A stretch of DNA of 64,000 nucleotides from an uncultured Alphaproteobacteria bacterium (GTDB lineage Bacteria > Pseudomonadota > Alphaproteobacteria > Rs-D84). The notes under the pieces were generated by a model. That model was not told where the DNA came from. It worked only from the letters and a program-made list of their open reading frames with translations, and did not search any database. Position 1 is the stretch's first letter; every line of letters begins with the position of its first letter. The position numbers and the translations under genes are program-made. Shown piece by piece: positions 25,432-33,825 of the stretch. The DNA is taken from positions 146,359-210,358 of the forward strand of contig CALXLS010000001.1 in the NCBI GenBank assembly GCA_944389265.1, read 5' to 3'.

Positions 25432-28400
25432 TCTATTTTCTTTGGTGTCATCGCCAAGCCCAAACCACGCAATTCGCGAACGAATACGTTAAAGGCTTCT
25501 GGTGTACCCGTCTGGATATCGTTGCTGCCTGATATAATTGATTCATACATCTTCGTACGACCAACAATATCGTCAGACTTTACAGTCAACATTTCGCGCA
25601 GTAAGTGAGCCGCACCATGTGCTTCTAATGCCCAAACTTCCATTTCACCTAAACGCTGACCACCCATGTGAGCCTTACCAGACAACGGCTGCTGCGTTAC
25701 CAAAGAGTAATTACCAATTGAACGTGCGTGAATCTTTTCATCAACAAAGTGATGCAGTTTCAGCATGTACATTACACCGACAGTCACAGGACGTGCAAAC
25801 TTTTCACCTGTCATACCATCATACAAAGTGAACTGTCCTGATTCTGGCAGTTTGGCTAATTTCAACATGGAACGAATGTCTTCTGGTGTTGCACCGTCAA
25901 ATGTCGGTGTTGCCATAGGTACACCGTCTTTCAACAATGCTGCTTCTGCACGAACATCCGTGTCTGTCATTTTTTCTAACTTTTCGGCAACTTCCTTACC
26001 ATAAACTTTACCCATAATTGTACGCAAGTCATCTGTCACAGCGCGTTTTTGTTTTACTTCTTCCAGAACTTCGCCAATCTGCTGACCTAATGTACGTGCC
26101 GCCATACCAAGGTGAGTTTCTAATATCTGACCGATATTCATACGACTTGGTACGCCTAATGGGTTCAATACGATATCTACTGGTGTACCGTCTTCCATGT
26201 ACGGCATATCTTCAATTGGGACAACCTTGGATACAATACCCTTGTTCCCGTGACGACCTGCCATCTTATCACCAGGCTGCAGTTTCATCTTGTGAGCAAT
26301 ATATACTTTTACTTCTTTCAAGACACCTGCATTCAAAGAATTGCTTTCTGTCACTTTTGCAACTTCTGCATCTGCTTTTTCGTTCAACGCTTTTAGTTTA
26401 GCAACATGCTGTTCACGCAATTCATCAATCTTTGCCTGTGCTTCTTTGTTACGTACAACCAACTTCTTGACGTCAGACGGTTTTATACCTTCAAAAACTT
26501 CTTCTGTAAGTTTCTTACCAACAAATGGTTTCAAACTTCCAGTACCTGCGTCAATGATTTGACCTTCTGCAATTTGGAATACTTGATCTGCAAAACCCTT
26601 TTCAATGATAGATGTTTCTTCTTCTCTATCTTTGTTTATCTTTTCAATCTTTTGCAGTTCAATCATCTGTGTACGTTCGTCTTTCTTTACCCCATGACGA
26701 GTCAATACGTTAACACCGATAACTGTTCCTTCTTCGTTTGGTCCAACCTTTAATGAAGAATCTTTAACGTTCAGTGCTTTTTCACCAAAGATATTACGCA
26801 ACAATGCTTCTTCTGGTGTTAACAAAGTTTCTGATTTTGGTGATACACGACCTACCAAAATATCACCTTGTTTTACACGCGCACCAACGTAAATAATACC
26901 TGATTCGTCCAAGTTCTTTAACGCTTCTTCACTTACATTTGGAATATCACGTGTCAAACTTTCTGGCCCTAACTGAGTATCACGAACTTTGATTTCTTTT
27001 TCTACGATCTTTACAGATGTAAACGCGTCATCACGTGAAATACGTTCAGATATAACAATAGAATCTTCATAGTTATAACCACGCCATGGAACGAACGCTA
27101 CCAACACATTGCGTCCCAATGCTAATTCACCATAGTTCATAGAAGAACCGTCCGCAATAATATCACCCGCAGATACACGATCACCAACTTTTACCAATGG
27201 TTTCTGATGTACCAATGTTTCACTATTACTACGTTCAAATTTTTCTAGGTTATAAATATCAACACCCGTCACAACATTACGGCTGTTCATACACTTTACC
27301 ACGATACGATTTGCATCAACAGATTCAACAATACCACTGTGCTTTGCAACCTTACCTGTTCTGGAGTCACGTGCAACTTCACGTTCAATACCAGTTCCAA
27401 CAAGTGGTGCCTGAACGCGCAATAATGGAACTGCCTGACGTTGCATGTTTGAACCCATCAAAGCACGGTTCGCGTCGTCATTTTCAACGAACGGTATCAA
27501 ACCTGTCGCAATAGATACTACCTGACGTGGTTCAACGTCGATTAAGTCAACTTCTTCTTTTGGCACCATAGTAAATTCGCCGTCAACACGTGCCGTTACC
27601 ATGTCTTCTGCCAAAACCCCAGCAGATGTTGTAGGTGTATTACCCTGTGCAATCTTATGACCTAATTCTTCATCTGCAGTCAGATAAACCATCTTGTCGG
27701 TAATTTTGCTGTTTTCTACAACATAGTATGGTGTTTCAATAAATCCGTATGGATTTACACGCGCATATGTTGCCAAGTGGTTAATCAAACCAATGTTCGC
27801 ACCTTCTGGTGTGTGAATAGGACATAGTCTTCCATAATGTGTCGGATGAACGTCTCGGACATCAATACCTGCACGTTCACGATTCAAACCGCCAGGTCCC
27901 AAAGCAGAAATCAAACGTTTGTGTTCGACTTCTGACAATGGATTATACGCATCCATAAACTGAGACAACTGTGATGTCCCCAAGAATTCAGAAACCAAAG
28001 ACATCAATGGTTTTACATTGATAACATCTTGTGGCTGCATGTTCGCAATATTTGGTGAAGACAAACTTTCACGAACCAAACGTTCAATACGAACCATACC
28101 TGTACGGAAATTCTGTTCTAATAATTCACCAACTGTACGTACACGACGATTAGACAAATTATCAATATCATCAACTGTATCTTTATGGTCAATTATATTA
28201 GCCAAAGTCTTTAATACAGCCAAGAAATCTGCTTTTGTTAACAAACGTTCATCTTCTGGCTTTTTGCCGGAATCAATCTTCAAACGTTTGTTCATCTTAA
28301 AACGACCAACTGCAGACAAATCATAATATGCAGCATCAAAACCTTGACGCATAAACAAATTAATTGCTGCTTCTAATGTTGGACGTTCACCTGGTCTGAT

Positions 28401-29564
28401 AATATTATAAATTTCAATCAATGCTTCTTCACGATTTGTGGTCTTATCTGCCATCAAAGTATTACGCATATGTGCACTGATTGTTGTATTATCAATAGAA
28501 ATCAAAGAAATATTCTTGATACCCAATTTTTCAATATCTGCTAATACTTCTTCTGTAATTTCTGTACCTGCAGGGAATAATACATCTTCACCGTTCATAA
28601 TCGGGTCAAATAAATATTCACCTACTAATGCTTCTGGCATAATACCGTATTCTTTGGAAGCCGCCATAACCTTTGATAAGCGCTTCGCATTCATACGGTC
28701 ACCCTTGTTTGCCAAAGGCTTTTTATCTTTCGGATTGATTATATCATAATTCAAACGATATTTATCCAAACCTTCGAATACAGATGTTTCACCAATCCAC
28801 ATTTTACCATCAAAAGATAATGGCATACGTTTATAAAATGCACCCAAAATTTCTGCATCATCCATACCACGAATTGTCGCTTTACGTGGTTCAGCCTGCC
28901 ATTTCTTCTCATCTTCTGCGGCCGGTAAGCAACGCAATAATACAGTCGCAGGAACTTTACGACGACGGTCAATGCGAACGTATATAACACCCTTGTATTC
29001 TTCAAAATCAATCCAGCTACCATGTTCTGGTATAATACGCGCAGTATAAGTAATAGGATTACCCGCAACTTTTGCTTCTTTTGTTGTTGCGAAAACAACA
29101 CCTTGCGCGCGGTGCATCTGAGATACAATAACACGTTCAACACCAGCAGCAATAAAACTGCCGCGTTCTGTCATTAAAGGCACTTCGCCCATGAATATTT
29201 CTTGTTCTTTGATATCACGCAGAGTTTTTTTACCATCTTCTGCGATATCCCATAAAATCAATCTCAGCTTCAACTTTAACTTGCTGGAATAAGTCAAATT
29301 CCGCAGCATACATTCTTTTACGTTATATACAGGTTTATCCAATGTATATTCTACGAATTCAAGATCTGCAATACCTGCATAATCTTTAATCGGAAACATT
29401 GAAGAAAAGACGTTCTGCAACCCTATGTTTTTTCTGTTCTGTGGGTCAACGTCGTCCTGTAAGAAATCTCTGTAAGAATTATATTGAATTTCAACTAAAT
29501 CTGGAAGCGGAGTTTGCAAAAAACTTTTACGAAAAGATTTTCTACGTTTTTGGATAACTGCCAT
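25428..29564 (-). CDS. rpoB: DNA-directed RNA polymerase subunit beta
   Basis: A 1378-residue subunit starting at MAVIQKRRKSFRKSF (ATG at 29564, AAGGA about 10 nt upstream). The rifampicin-pocket segment is intact: GTSQLSQFMDAYNPLSEVEHKRLISALGPGG. Wild-type-like Asp, His and Ser-equivalent positions are seen, with Ala in RLISALG where many species also have Ala. Further landmarks are RNVLVAFVPWRGYNYEDSI and GGKAHMGGQRLGEMEVWALE-type C-terminal clamp sequence. It follows rplL in the canonical order. Confidence 0.98.
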   Translation of the reverse strand: MAVIQKRRKSFRKSFLQTPLPDLVEIQYNSYRDFLQDDVDPQNRKNIGLQNVFSSMFPIKDYAGIADLEFVEYTLDKPVYNVKECMLRNLTYSSKLKLKLRLILWDIAEDGKKTLRDIKEQEIFMGEVPLMTERGSFIAAGVERVIVSQMHRAQGVVFATTKEAKVAGNPITYTARIIPEHGSWIDFEEYKGVIYVRIDRRRKVPATVLLRCLPAAEDEKKWQAEPRKATIRGMDDAEILGAFYKRMPLSFDGKMWIGETSVFEGLDKYRLNYDIINPKDKKPLANKGDRMNAKRLSKVMAASKEYGIMPEALVGEYLFDPIMNGEDVLFPAGTEITEEVLADIEKLGIKNISLISIDNTTISAHMRNTLMADKTTNREEALIEIYNIIRPGERPTLEAAINLFMRQGFDAAYYDLSAVGRFKMNKRLKIDSGKKPEDERLLTKADFLAVLKTLANIIDHKDTVDDIDNLSNRRVRTVGELLEQNFRTGMVRIERLVRESLSSPNIANMQPQDVINVKPLMSLVSEFLGTSQLSQFMDAYNPLSEVEHKRLISALGPGGLNRERAGIDVRDVHPTHYGRLCPIHTPEGANIGLINHLATYARVNPYGFIETPYYVVENSKITDKMVYLTADEELGHKIAQGNTPTTSAGVLAEDMVTARVDGEFTMVPKEEVDLIDVEPRQVVSIATGLIPFVENDDANRALMGSNMQRQAVPLLRVQAPLVGTGIEREVARDSRTGKVAKHSGIVESVDANRIVVKCMNSRNVVTGVDIYNLEKFERSNSETLVHQKPLVKVGDRVSAGDIIADGSSMNYGELALGRNVLVAFVPWRGYNYEDSIVISERISRDDAFTSVKIVEKEIKVRDTQLGPESLTRDIPNVSEEALKNLDESGIIYVGARVKQGDILVGRVSPKSETLLTPEEALLRNIFGEKALNVKDSSLKVGPNEEGTVIGVNVLTRHGVKKDERTQMIELQKIEKINKDREEETSIIEKGFADQVFQIAEGQIIDAGTGSLKPFVGKKLTEEVFEGIKPSDVKKLVVRNKEAQAKIDELREQHVAKLKALNEKADAEVAKVTESNSLNAGVLKEVKVYIAHKMKLQPGDKMAGRHGNKGIVSKVVPIEDMPYMEDGTPVDIVLNPLGVPSRMNIGQILETHLGMAARTLGQQIGEVLEEVKQKRAVTDDLRTIMGKVYGKEVAEKLEKMTDTDVRAEAALLKDGVPMATPTFDGATPEDIRSMLKLAKLPESGQFTLYDGMTGEKFARPVTVGVMYMLKLHHFVDEKIHARSIGNYSLVTQQPLSGKAHMGGQRLGEMEVWALEAHGAAHLLREMLTVKSDDIVGRTKMYESIISGSNDIQTGTPEAFNVFVRELRGLGLAMTPKKID

Positions 29565-29643
29565 GGGTCTCAATCCTTTTTTTTGTGTGCGTTTTGCAAA
29601 CGAGAACGATACTATTTATCGTTATATCTTTTTACGCCTTTGT

Positions 29644-29673
29644 GCCCACTTGAGGATTTATCCCCAAGTGGGC
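29644..29673 (-). promoter_or_regulatory. rplL-rpoB intergenic hairpin
   Basis: GCCCACTTG pairs with CAAGTGGGC (9 bp), with an inner GGAT/ATCC helix in the loop. It lies in the 170-nt gap between rplL and rpoB. There is no T run. Its position corresponds to the attenuator/RNase III site known in this spacer in enterobacteria. Confidence 0.45.
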
Positions 29674-29735
29674 GGCGTTTTGTCGCAATTTGTCGCGACT
29701 TATCAGTTCACGGAATCTTGCGATTCCAAGTCAAA

Positions 29736-30101
29736 TTATTTCAATTCAACTTTTGCACCAGCTGCTTCTAATGTAGCCTTCATTTTGTCAGCTTCATCTT
29801 TTGCAACTGCTTCTTTGACAGTCTTTGGTGCAGATTCAACCAAAGCTTTCGCTTCGCTTAAACCCAAACCTGTGATGTCTTTAACAGCTTTGATAACAGC
29901 CAATTTGTTTGCACCAGCTTCTGCTAATACAACATCAAATTCTGTTTTTTCTTCAGCAGCAGCGGCAGCTGGACCAGCTGCAACAGCAACTGCAGCAGCA
30001 GCGCTTACGCCCCATGCTTCTTCTAGCGCTTTGGACAATTCAACTGCTTCCGTAACGCTCAATTTTGACAATTCTTCAACTAATTTTTGAATATCTGCCA
30101 T
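29736..30101 (-). CDS. rplL: 50S ribosomal protein L7/L12
   Basis: A 121-residue protein starting at [14 protein letters not shown] (AGGAG upstream of the ATG at 30101). It has the N-terminal dimerization helices, a flexible Ala/Gly/Pro hinge ([18 protein letters not shown]) and the globular C-terminal domain with [20 protein letters not shown] and [12 protein letters not shown], which binds elongation factors. Present in several copies per ribosome, on the stalk formed with L10. Confidence 0.97.
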   Translation of the reverse strand: MADIQKLVEELSKLSVTEAVELSKALEEAWGVSAAAAVAVAAGPAAAAAEEKTEFDVVLAEAGANKLAVIKAVKDITGLGLSEAKALVESAPKTVKEAVAKDEADKMKATLEAAGAKVELK

Positions 30102-30148
30102 TTTTTTGCTCCTATACAATATTCAGAGTGTTGCCACCCTGGTATATT

Positions 30149-30625
30149 TTAATTCTTTTTTCCATACTCTGCTGAAACACGTGCCAAACGTGACGCTGGT
30201 TCGACCAATATGCGTGCGATTGTACCACGAATTTCCAACAGGGATGGTAGTTTGGATAATTGCACAATGTCGTCTTTACTTAGAACATCTGCATCCATTT
30301 TACCACCAATGATTGAGAAATTTGGGTGTTCTTCCGCAAATTTTACCAATACTTTGGTTACAGCCAAACCGTCAGTTGCAACAGCAACCGCAGTCGGACG
30401 TTTCATCATTTCGGATACAGGTTCAAAGTCAGTGTCTTTCAACGCTAACTTCATCAAACGGTTTTTAACTACTTTAAAAACAGAAACCAATGGACGTAAT
30501 TCATTACGCAAAGATTCCATTTCTTTAACAGTCAAACCATGGTTTTCAATAACGAAAACCCCGTTTGCTTCTTTCAAGGACGACTGCAACGCTGAAATCA
30601 AATCTGATTTTTCTTCGCGTCTCAT
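30149..30625 (-). CDS. rplJ: 50S ribosomal protein L10
   Basis: A 158-residue protein beginning MRREEKSDLISALQSSLKEA, with the L10 core GLTVKEMESLRNELRP and FKVVKNRLMKLALKDT. L10 anchors L7/L12 dimers to 23S rRNA and, in complex with L12, represses its own operon by binding the leader RNA. The C-terminal helix, which holds L12, is shorter than in E. coli. It follows a structured leader (30640-30836). Confidence 0.96.
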   Translation of the reverse strand: MRREEKSDLISALQSSLKEANGVFVIENHGLTVKEMESLRNELRPLVSVFKVVKNRLMKLALKDTDFEPVSEMMKRPTAVAVATDGLAVTKVLVKFAEEHPNFSIIGGKMDADVLSKDDIVQLSKLPSLLEIRGTIARILVEPASRLARVSAEYGKKN

Positions 30626-30639
30626 ATCTTTACCCTTAC

Positions 30640-30836
30640 TTACAAGATTCCAGAAAATAATTTCCCGAAATCCCCTGTTTTGTTAAACTTTCCATTCGAT
30701 GTTCCCATCGAGTGGGGCCTTCATTCTGCCCCAAAGAATCTTTATCTTTGTCTATGATGGCAATTAAGTCTTTTCAGGCACCATCAGTCTCGGACAGAAA
30801 TCTCGTTCGCGGCTAGGTAATCTCTTACCTAACCGC
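30640..30836 (-). ncRNA. ribosomal protein L10 leader (autoregulatory RNA)
   Basis: The 217-nt space between rplA and rplJ holds a structured leader on the minus strand. A 12-bp stem GCGGTTAGGTAA/TTACCTAGCCGC with a GAGA (GNRA) loop comes first (30809-30836). Then comes the internal loop region GAGACTGATGGTGCC with a later CCTGAAAAG that could form the kink-turn L10 recognises, and then GGGGCAGAATGAAGGCCCC near rplJ. Position and motifs fit the known L10-L12 leader family. The exact fold was not computed. Confidence 0.6.
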
Positions 30837-30842
30837 ATTTCA

Positions 30843-31517
30843 TTATTTTACTTCTACCTTCAAACCAGGACCTTGAGTCGTAGCAATCGCTGCACCCAAG
30901 ATATACTGACCTTTTACAGAAGCAGGTTTCACTTTTTTCAACTGGTCAATTAATGCATTTGCATTTTCTACCAACTTATCTGTCGCAAATGACATTTTAC
31001 CGATACCAGCATGAATGATACCCTTCTTTTCAGCACGGTATTCAATTTGACCCGCCTTTGCTGTCGCAACCGCTTCTGCAACATTATTTGTTACAGTACC
31101 TAATTTTGGATTCGGCATTAAACCTTTTGGTCCCAAAACGCGTGCAACTTTTGACATCTTTGGCATCATATCTGGTGTTGCAATAACACGGTCAAAATTA
31201 ATTTCACCTGCCGCAACTTTTTCAATCAGATCTTCACCACCAACAACATCTGCACCTGCTTTCTTTGCTTCGTCTACGCTATTTACAGTAAATACTGCAA
31301 CACGAACCTTTTTACCAGTACCATTTGGCAATGATAACATTCCACGAATGTTTTGATCCGCCTTTGTAACATCTACACCTAAACGAATTGCAATTTCTAA
31401 ACTTTCGTCAAACTTTTTAGAACAATATGGACGCAATGCTTCAATAGCATCAGCCAAAGCATATACTTTGTCTGTATCCAACTGAGCCCAAGTTTTTTGT
31501 CTTTTTGTCAGTTTCAT
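30843..31517 (-). CDS. rplA: 50S ribosomal protein L1
   Basis: A 224-residue protein with the L1 signature MPKMSKVARVLGPKGLMPNPKLGTV and the first half RPYCSKKFDESLEIAIRLGVD. L1 forms the movable stalk at the E site and represses the rplK-rplA mRNA in many bacteria. It starts 3 nt after the rplK stop. It is slightly shorter than the usual 230-235 residues. Confidence 0.97.
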   Translation of the reverse strand: MKLTKRQKTWAQLDTDKVYALADAIEALRPYCSKKFDESLEIAIRLGVDVTKADQNIRGMLSLPNGTGKKVRVAVFTVNSVDEAKKAGADVVGGEDLIEKVAAGEINFDRVIATPDMMPKMSKVARVLGPKGLMPNPKLGTVTNNVAEAVATAKAGQIEYRAEKKGIIHAGIGKMSFATDKLVENANALIDQLKKVKPASVKGQYILGAAIATTQGPGLKVEVK

Positions 31518-31520
31518 GTC

Positions 31521-31952
31521 TTATTCCTCCACCTTTACGCCCATAGAACGGCATTGACCCGCAACAATATTCATAGCAGATTCAATGGTAGAGCAATTTA
31601 AGTCTGGCATTTTGTTTTCTGCAATTTCTTTAATCTGTGCTTTTGTAATTGTACCTACAAAGTCACGACCAGGTTTGTGAGAACCGATTTTCAGTTTCAA
31701 TGCCTTTTTGATATAATAAGATACAGGTGGCAACTTCATAATAAATTCAAAGCTGCGGTCTGTATAAACTGTGATAATGCAAGGAATTGGCATTCCTGGT
31801 TCTTTATCTGCAGTCTTATCATTAAACTGTTTGCAGAATTCTGCGATATTTACACCATTAGCACCCAACACCGGCCCAATAGGAGGCGCAGGATTTGCTT
31901 GTTTTGCAGGGACTACTAATTTAACAATCCCTTTTACTTCTTTTTTTGCCAT
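31521..31952 (-). CDS. rplK: 50S ribosomal protein L11
   Basis: A 143-residue protein beginning [20 protein letters not shown], followed by [20 protein letters not shown], the N-terminal thiostrepton-region signature of L11. The C-terminal domain ends with [22 protein letters not shown], which binds the GTPase-centre rRNA. It is the first gene of the L11-L1 pair. Confidence 0.97.
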   Translation of the reverse strand: MAKKEVKGIVKLVVPAKQANPAPPIGPVLGANGVNIAEFCKQFNDKTADKEPGMPIPCIITVYTDRSFEFIMKLPPVSYYIKKALKLKIGSHKPGRDFVGTITKAQIKEIAENKMPDLNCSTIESAMNIVAGQCRSMGVKVEE

Positions 31953-31977
31953 TTGTTCACTCCATTTTTTGTTGTGT

Positions 31978-32006
31978 TTGTGGTCCGATATGGCTATCTA
32001 CCACAA
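31978..32006 (-). promoter_or_regulatory. rplK leader hairpin (candidate L1 binding site)
   Basis: TTGTGGT and ACCACAA form a stem with a GATA/TATC-type inner helix, 25 nt upstream of rplK. L1 is known to bind a hairpin at this position in other bacteria; binding here is inferred from position and stem composition only. Confidence 0.4.
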
Positions 32007-32038
32007 GCGCGCCTTTCACACGCACGTCGGTTACCCGA

Positions 32039-32572
32039 TTAAACCCTTTCAACCTGCGTAAAGTCTAGCTCTACACTTGTTTCGCGACCAAAGACCAGAA
32101 TAGTCACTGTCATTTTTTGTTTCAGGTTATCTACTTCTGATACCACACCATTAAAGCCGGCAAAAGGCCCGTCAATTACATGAACTTCTTGCCCTACTTC
32201 ATATTCAACATCTTCTGTAACAACAGAACCTTCTTCAACCTGTTTTAATAAACGACGCGCTTCTTCTTCTGTCACAGCAATAGGCTTGTTCTTTGCACCC
32301 AAAAACATAACAACTTGCGGCATTAGTTTAACCAAAGAAAAAGTTTCGTTATTCATAACCATCTGAACAACGATATAACCCGGAAAAAACTTTTTCTCAG
32401 ATTTCACACGTTTACCAGCCTTAACCTCTGTCACTTCACGTGTTGGAACCAAGATTTCACCAAAATACGCATTCAAACGACGTTTATCAATCTGTTCGCG
32501 CAAGCCGCGTGCAACCTTGTCTTCGCAGCCAGTATGAACATTCACGACGAACCATTGCATTTTTTCTTCCAT
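32039..32572 (-). CDS. nusG: transcription termination/antitermination protein NusG
   Basis: A 177-residue protein with the N-terminal NGN domain (QWFVVNVHTGCEDKVARGL, FFPGYIVVQM) and the C-terminal KOW domain (GQEVHVIDGPFAGFNGVVSEVD). It binds RNA polymerase and couples it to Rho or the ribosome. The ATG at 32572 is chosen because AAAGGAAG lies 5 nt upstream; a GTG at 32578 is possible. secE lies 18 nt upstream. Confidence 0.96.
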   Translation of the reverse strand: MEEKMQWFVVNVHTGCEDKVARGLREQIDKRRLNAYFGEILVPTREVTEVKAGKRVKSEKKFFPGYIVVQMVMNNETFSLVKLMPQVVMFLGAKNKPIAVTEEEARRLLKQVEEGSVVTEDVEYEVGQEVHVIDGPFAGFNGVVSEVDNLKQKMTVTILVFGRETSVELDFTQVERV

Positions 32573-32590
32573 ATGCACTTCCTTTGCCCG

Positions 32591-32770
32591 TTAGAAAATC
32601 CAACCCACAATCGCGTTTAGCACACTATCAATTACAAAAAAGAATAATGCAGCCAACCCCGAAAATACTAAAATCATTATAGTTGCACGAATAACACTAT
32701 CACGTGACGGCCAAACAATCTTGAACCATTCACTGCGAACCGATTTGATATATTCTAGTATTTTCTTCAT
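32591..32770 (-). CDS. secE: preprotein translocase subunit SecE
   Basis: A 59-residue protein beginning MKKILEYIKSVRSEWFKIVW, followed by PSRD, the conserved amphipathic helix and hinge of single-span SecE, then one membrane segment (about residues 28-58). It stabilises SecY in the Sec channel. Its place just upstream of nusG is conserved in most bacteria. Small and easily overlooked. Confidence 0.95.
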   Translation of the reverse strand: MKKILEYIKSVRSEWFKIVWPSRDSVIRATIMILVFSGLAALFFFVIDSVLNAIVGWIF

Positions 32771-32812
32771 AAAATCTTGTCCATGTTTTGACTATACAAA
32801 AGCCCAAAAATC

Positions 32813-32886
32813 TGGCAGGGGCAGAAGGAATCGAACCCTCATCCGCGGTTTTGGAGACCGATATTCTACCGTTGAACTATGCCCCT
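32813..32886 (-). tRNA. tRNA-Trp (anticodon CCA)
   Basis: On the minus strand the acceptor AGGGGCA pairs with TGCCCCT, the anticodon loop is CTCCAAA (anticodon CCA), and the T arm is GAGGG/ CCTTC-type with loop TTCGATT. The discriminator G is followed by an encoded CCA. tRNA-Trp upstream of secE is the standard arrangement. Confidence 0.93.
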
Positions 32887-33004
32887 ATATTAACACAATT
32901 ATTACCTGTCTTTTGTACCGCCGAACCCCAATAGTCTGCGATACAATAGCACACTTGTATAAAAAATCAAGTGGAAAGTATTATAAGATTTTAATTAAAC
33001 ACAA

Positions 33005-33064
33005 GCAAGTAAAAAGTAAAAAACTTTTTCATTAATTTATGATTTTAGCGCACTTTTTACTTGC
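33005..33064. repeat. 13-bp inverted repeat upstream of virB8
   Basis: GCAAGTAAAAAGT (33005-33017) and ACTTTTTACTTGC (33052-33064) are perfect reverse complements with a 34-nt spacer. The right arm overlaps the -35 box of the virB promoter. It could be an operator pair or an RNA hairpin. Confidence 0.6.
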
Positions 33065-33090
33065 ACAGACCTCTTGTTTTTTTCTACAAT
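33061..33090 (+). promoter_or_regulatory. candidate sigma-70 promoter of the virB operon
   Basis: TTGCAC and TACAAT are separated by 18 nt. Transcription would start near 33097, about 20 nt before the TTG start of virB8. Confidence 0.55.
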
Positions 33091-33117
33091 CTTCTTGATA
33101 TATAGAGAGAGGAACAC

Positions 33118-33798
33118 TTGCAAGACCGCGTAGAACCGCCAATTTTACTATCCAGACTAATGACATTCGTCTTTGCAGCAATGTTGGTTGTGCTGGGTGC
33201 GATGATTTTTACGTTGTACAACTTGTTCCCGTTAAATAGACCCCAGGTCTTCTTTTTGATGACCGTTCCAAAAAATGACTTGCAGGTTGTCTTACGCGAA
33301 CTTAACCCAACAGATGAAAATCTGGAAAATTATAAAAAAGCATTCATTCGCGAATATATCAAGGCAAGAAATGAAATCGTACCAAATGCTAACGTTATGC
33401 GCACAAAATGGAACAATGATTCAGAAGGTGTGGTTTATACTTGGTCAACGCAAGAAGTTTATAACGATTTTATCCAGACTGATATGTGGAATGCATGGAT
33501 GTCGGACTTGCCAGATTTTGAATTTTCTTGTTCTGTTGAATTTGATACTAACGCAATAGAACCAAGAACAGATGATACATACGCGATAACTTTTAGGTAC
33601 TTCTGTGCAGATAGTAATAGACAGATGGACAAAAAAGAGTATAAAATAAAAGTAAAACTAGATTTAGAAGATAACACCAAAATAAAATGGGCTGACCGTA
33701 TAAATAACCCGTTGGGTATTCGGATTTCTGAATACGAAATAGAGTCTGGCAACGGCGACCCCTTAAACACCGGGTATTTGGCTGATACTGGTGTGTAG
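33118..33798 (+). CDS. virB8: VirB8-family type IV secretion protein
   Basis: A 226-residue inner-membrane protein. It starts at a TTG with AGAGAGG 5 nt upstream. A cytoplasmic N-tail of about 14 residues precedes one membrane segment (residues 15-38), and the rest is the periplasmic NTF2-like domain. The hallmark NPLGIRISEYEIE near residue 200 matches the conserved NPxG motif of VirB8, which mediates dimer and VirB10 contacts. Gene order virB8-virB9-virB10 supports the call. Overall similarity to the family is low elsewhere, so the assignment rests on topology, motif and context. Confidence 0.75.
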   Translation: MQDRVEPPILLSRLMTFVFAAMLVVLGAMIFTLYNLFPLNRPQVFFLMTVPKNDLQVVLRELNPTDENLENYKKAFIREYIKARNEIVPNANVMRTKWNNDSEGVVYTWSTQEVYNDFIQTDMWNAWMSDLPDFEFSCSVEFDTNAIEPRTDDTYAITFRYFCADSNRQMDKKEYKIKVKLDLEDNTKIKWADRINNPLGIRISEYEIESGNGDPLNTGYLADTGV

Positions 33799-33825
33799 TA
33801 AAATAAAGAAACGGAAGGAAAAGGC

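Noticed and set aside
29563..30090. Plus-strand frame of 175 codons opposite rplL
   Set aside because: The Ala-rich sequence is the complement of the L7/L12 hinge; rplL is certain.
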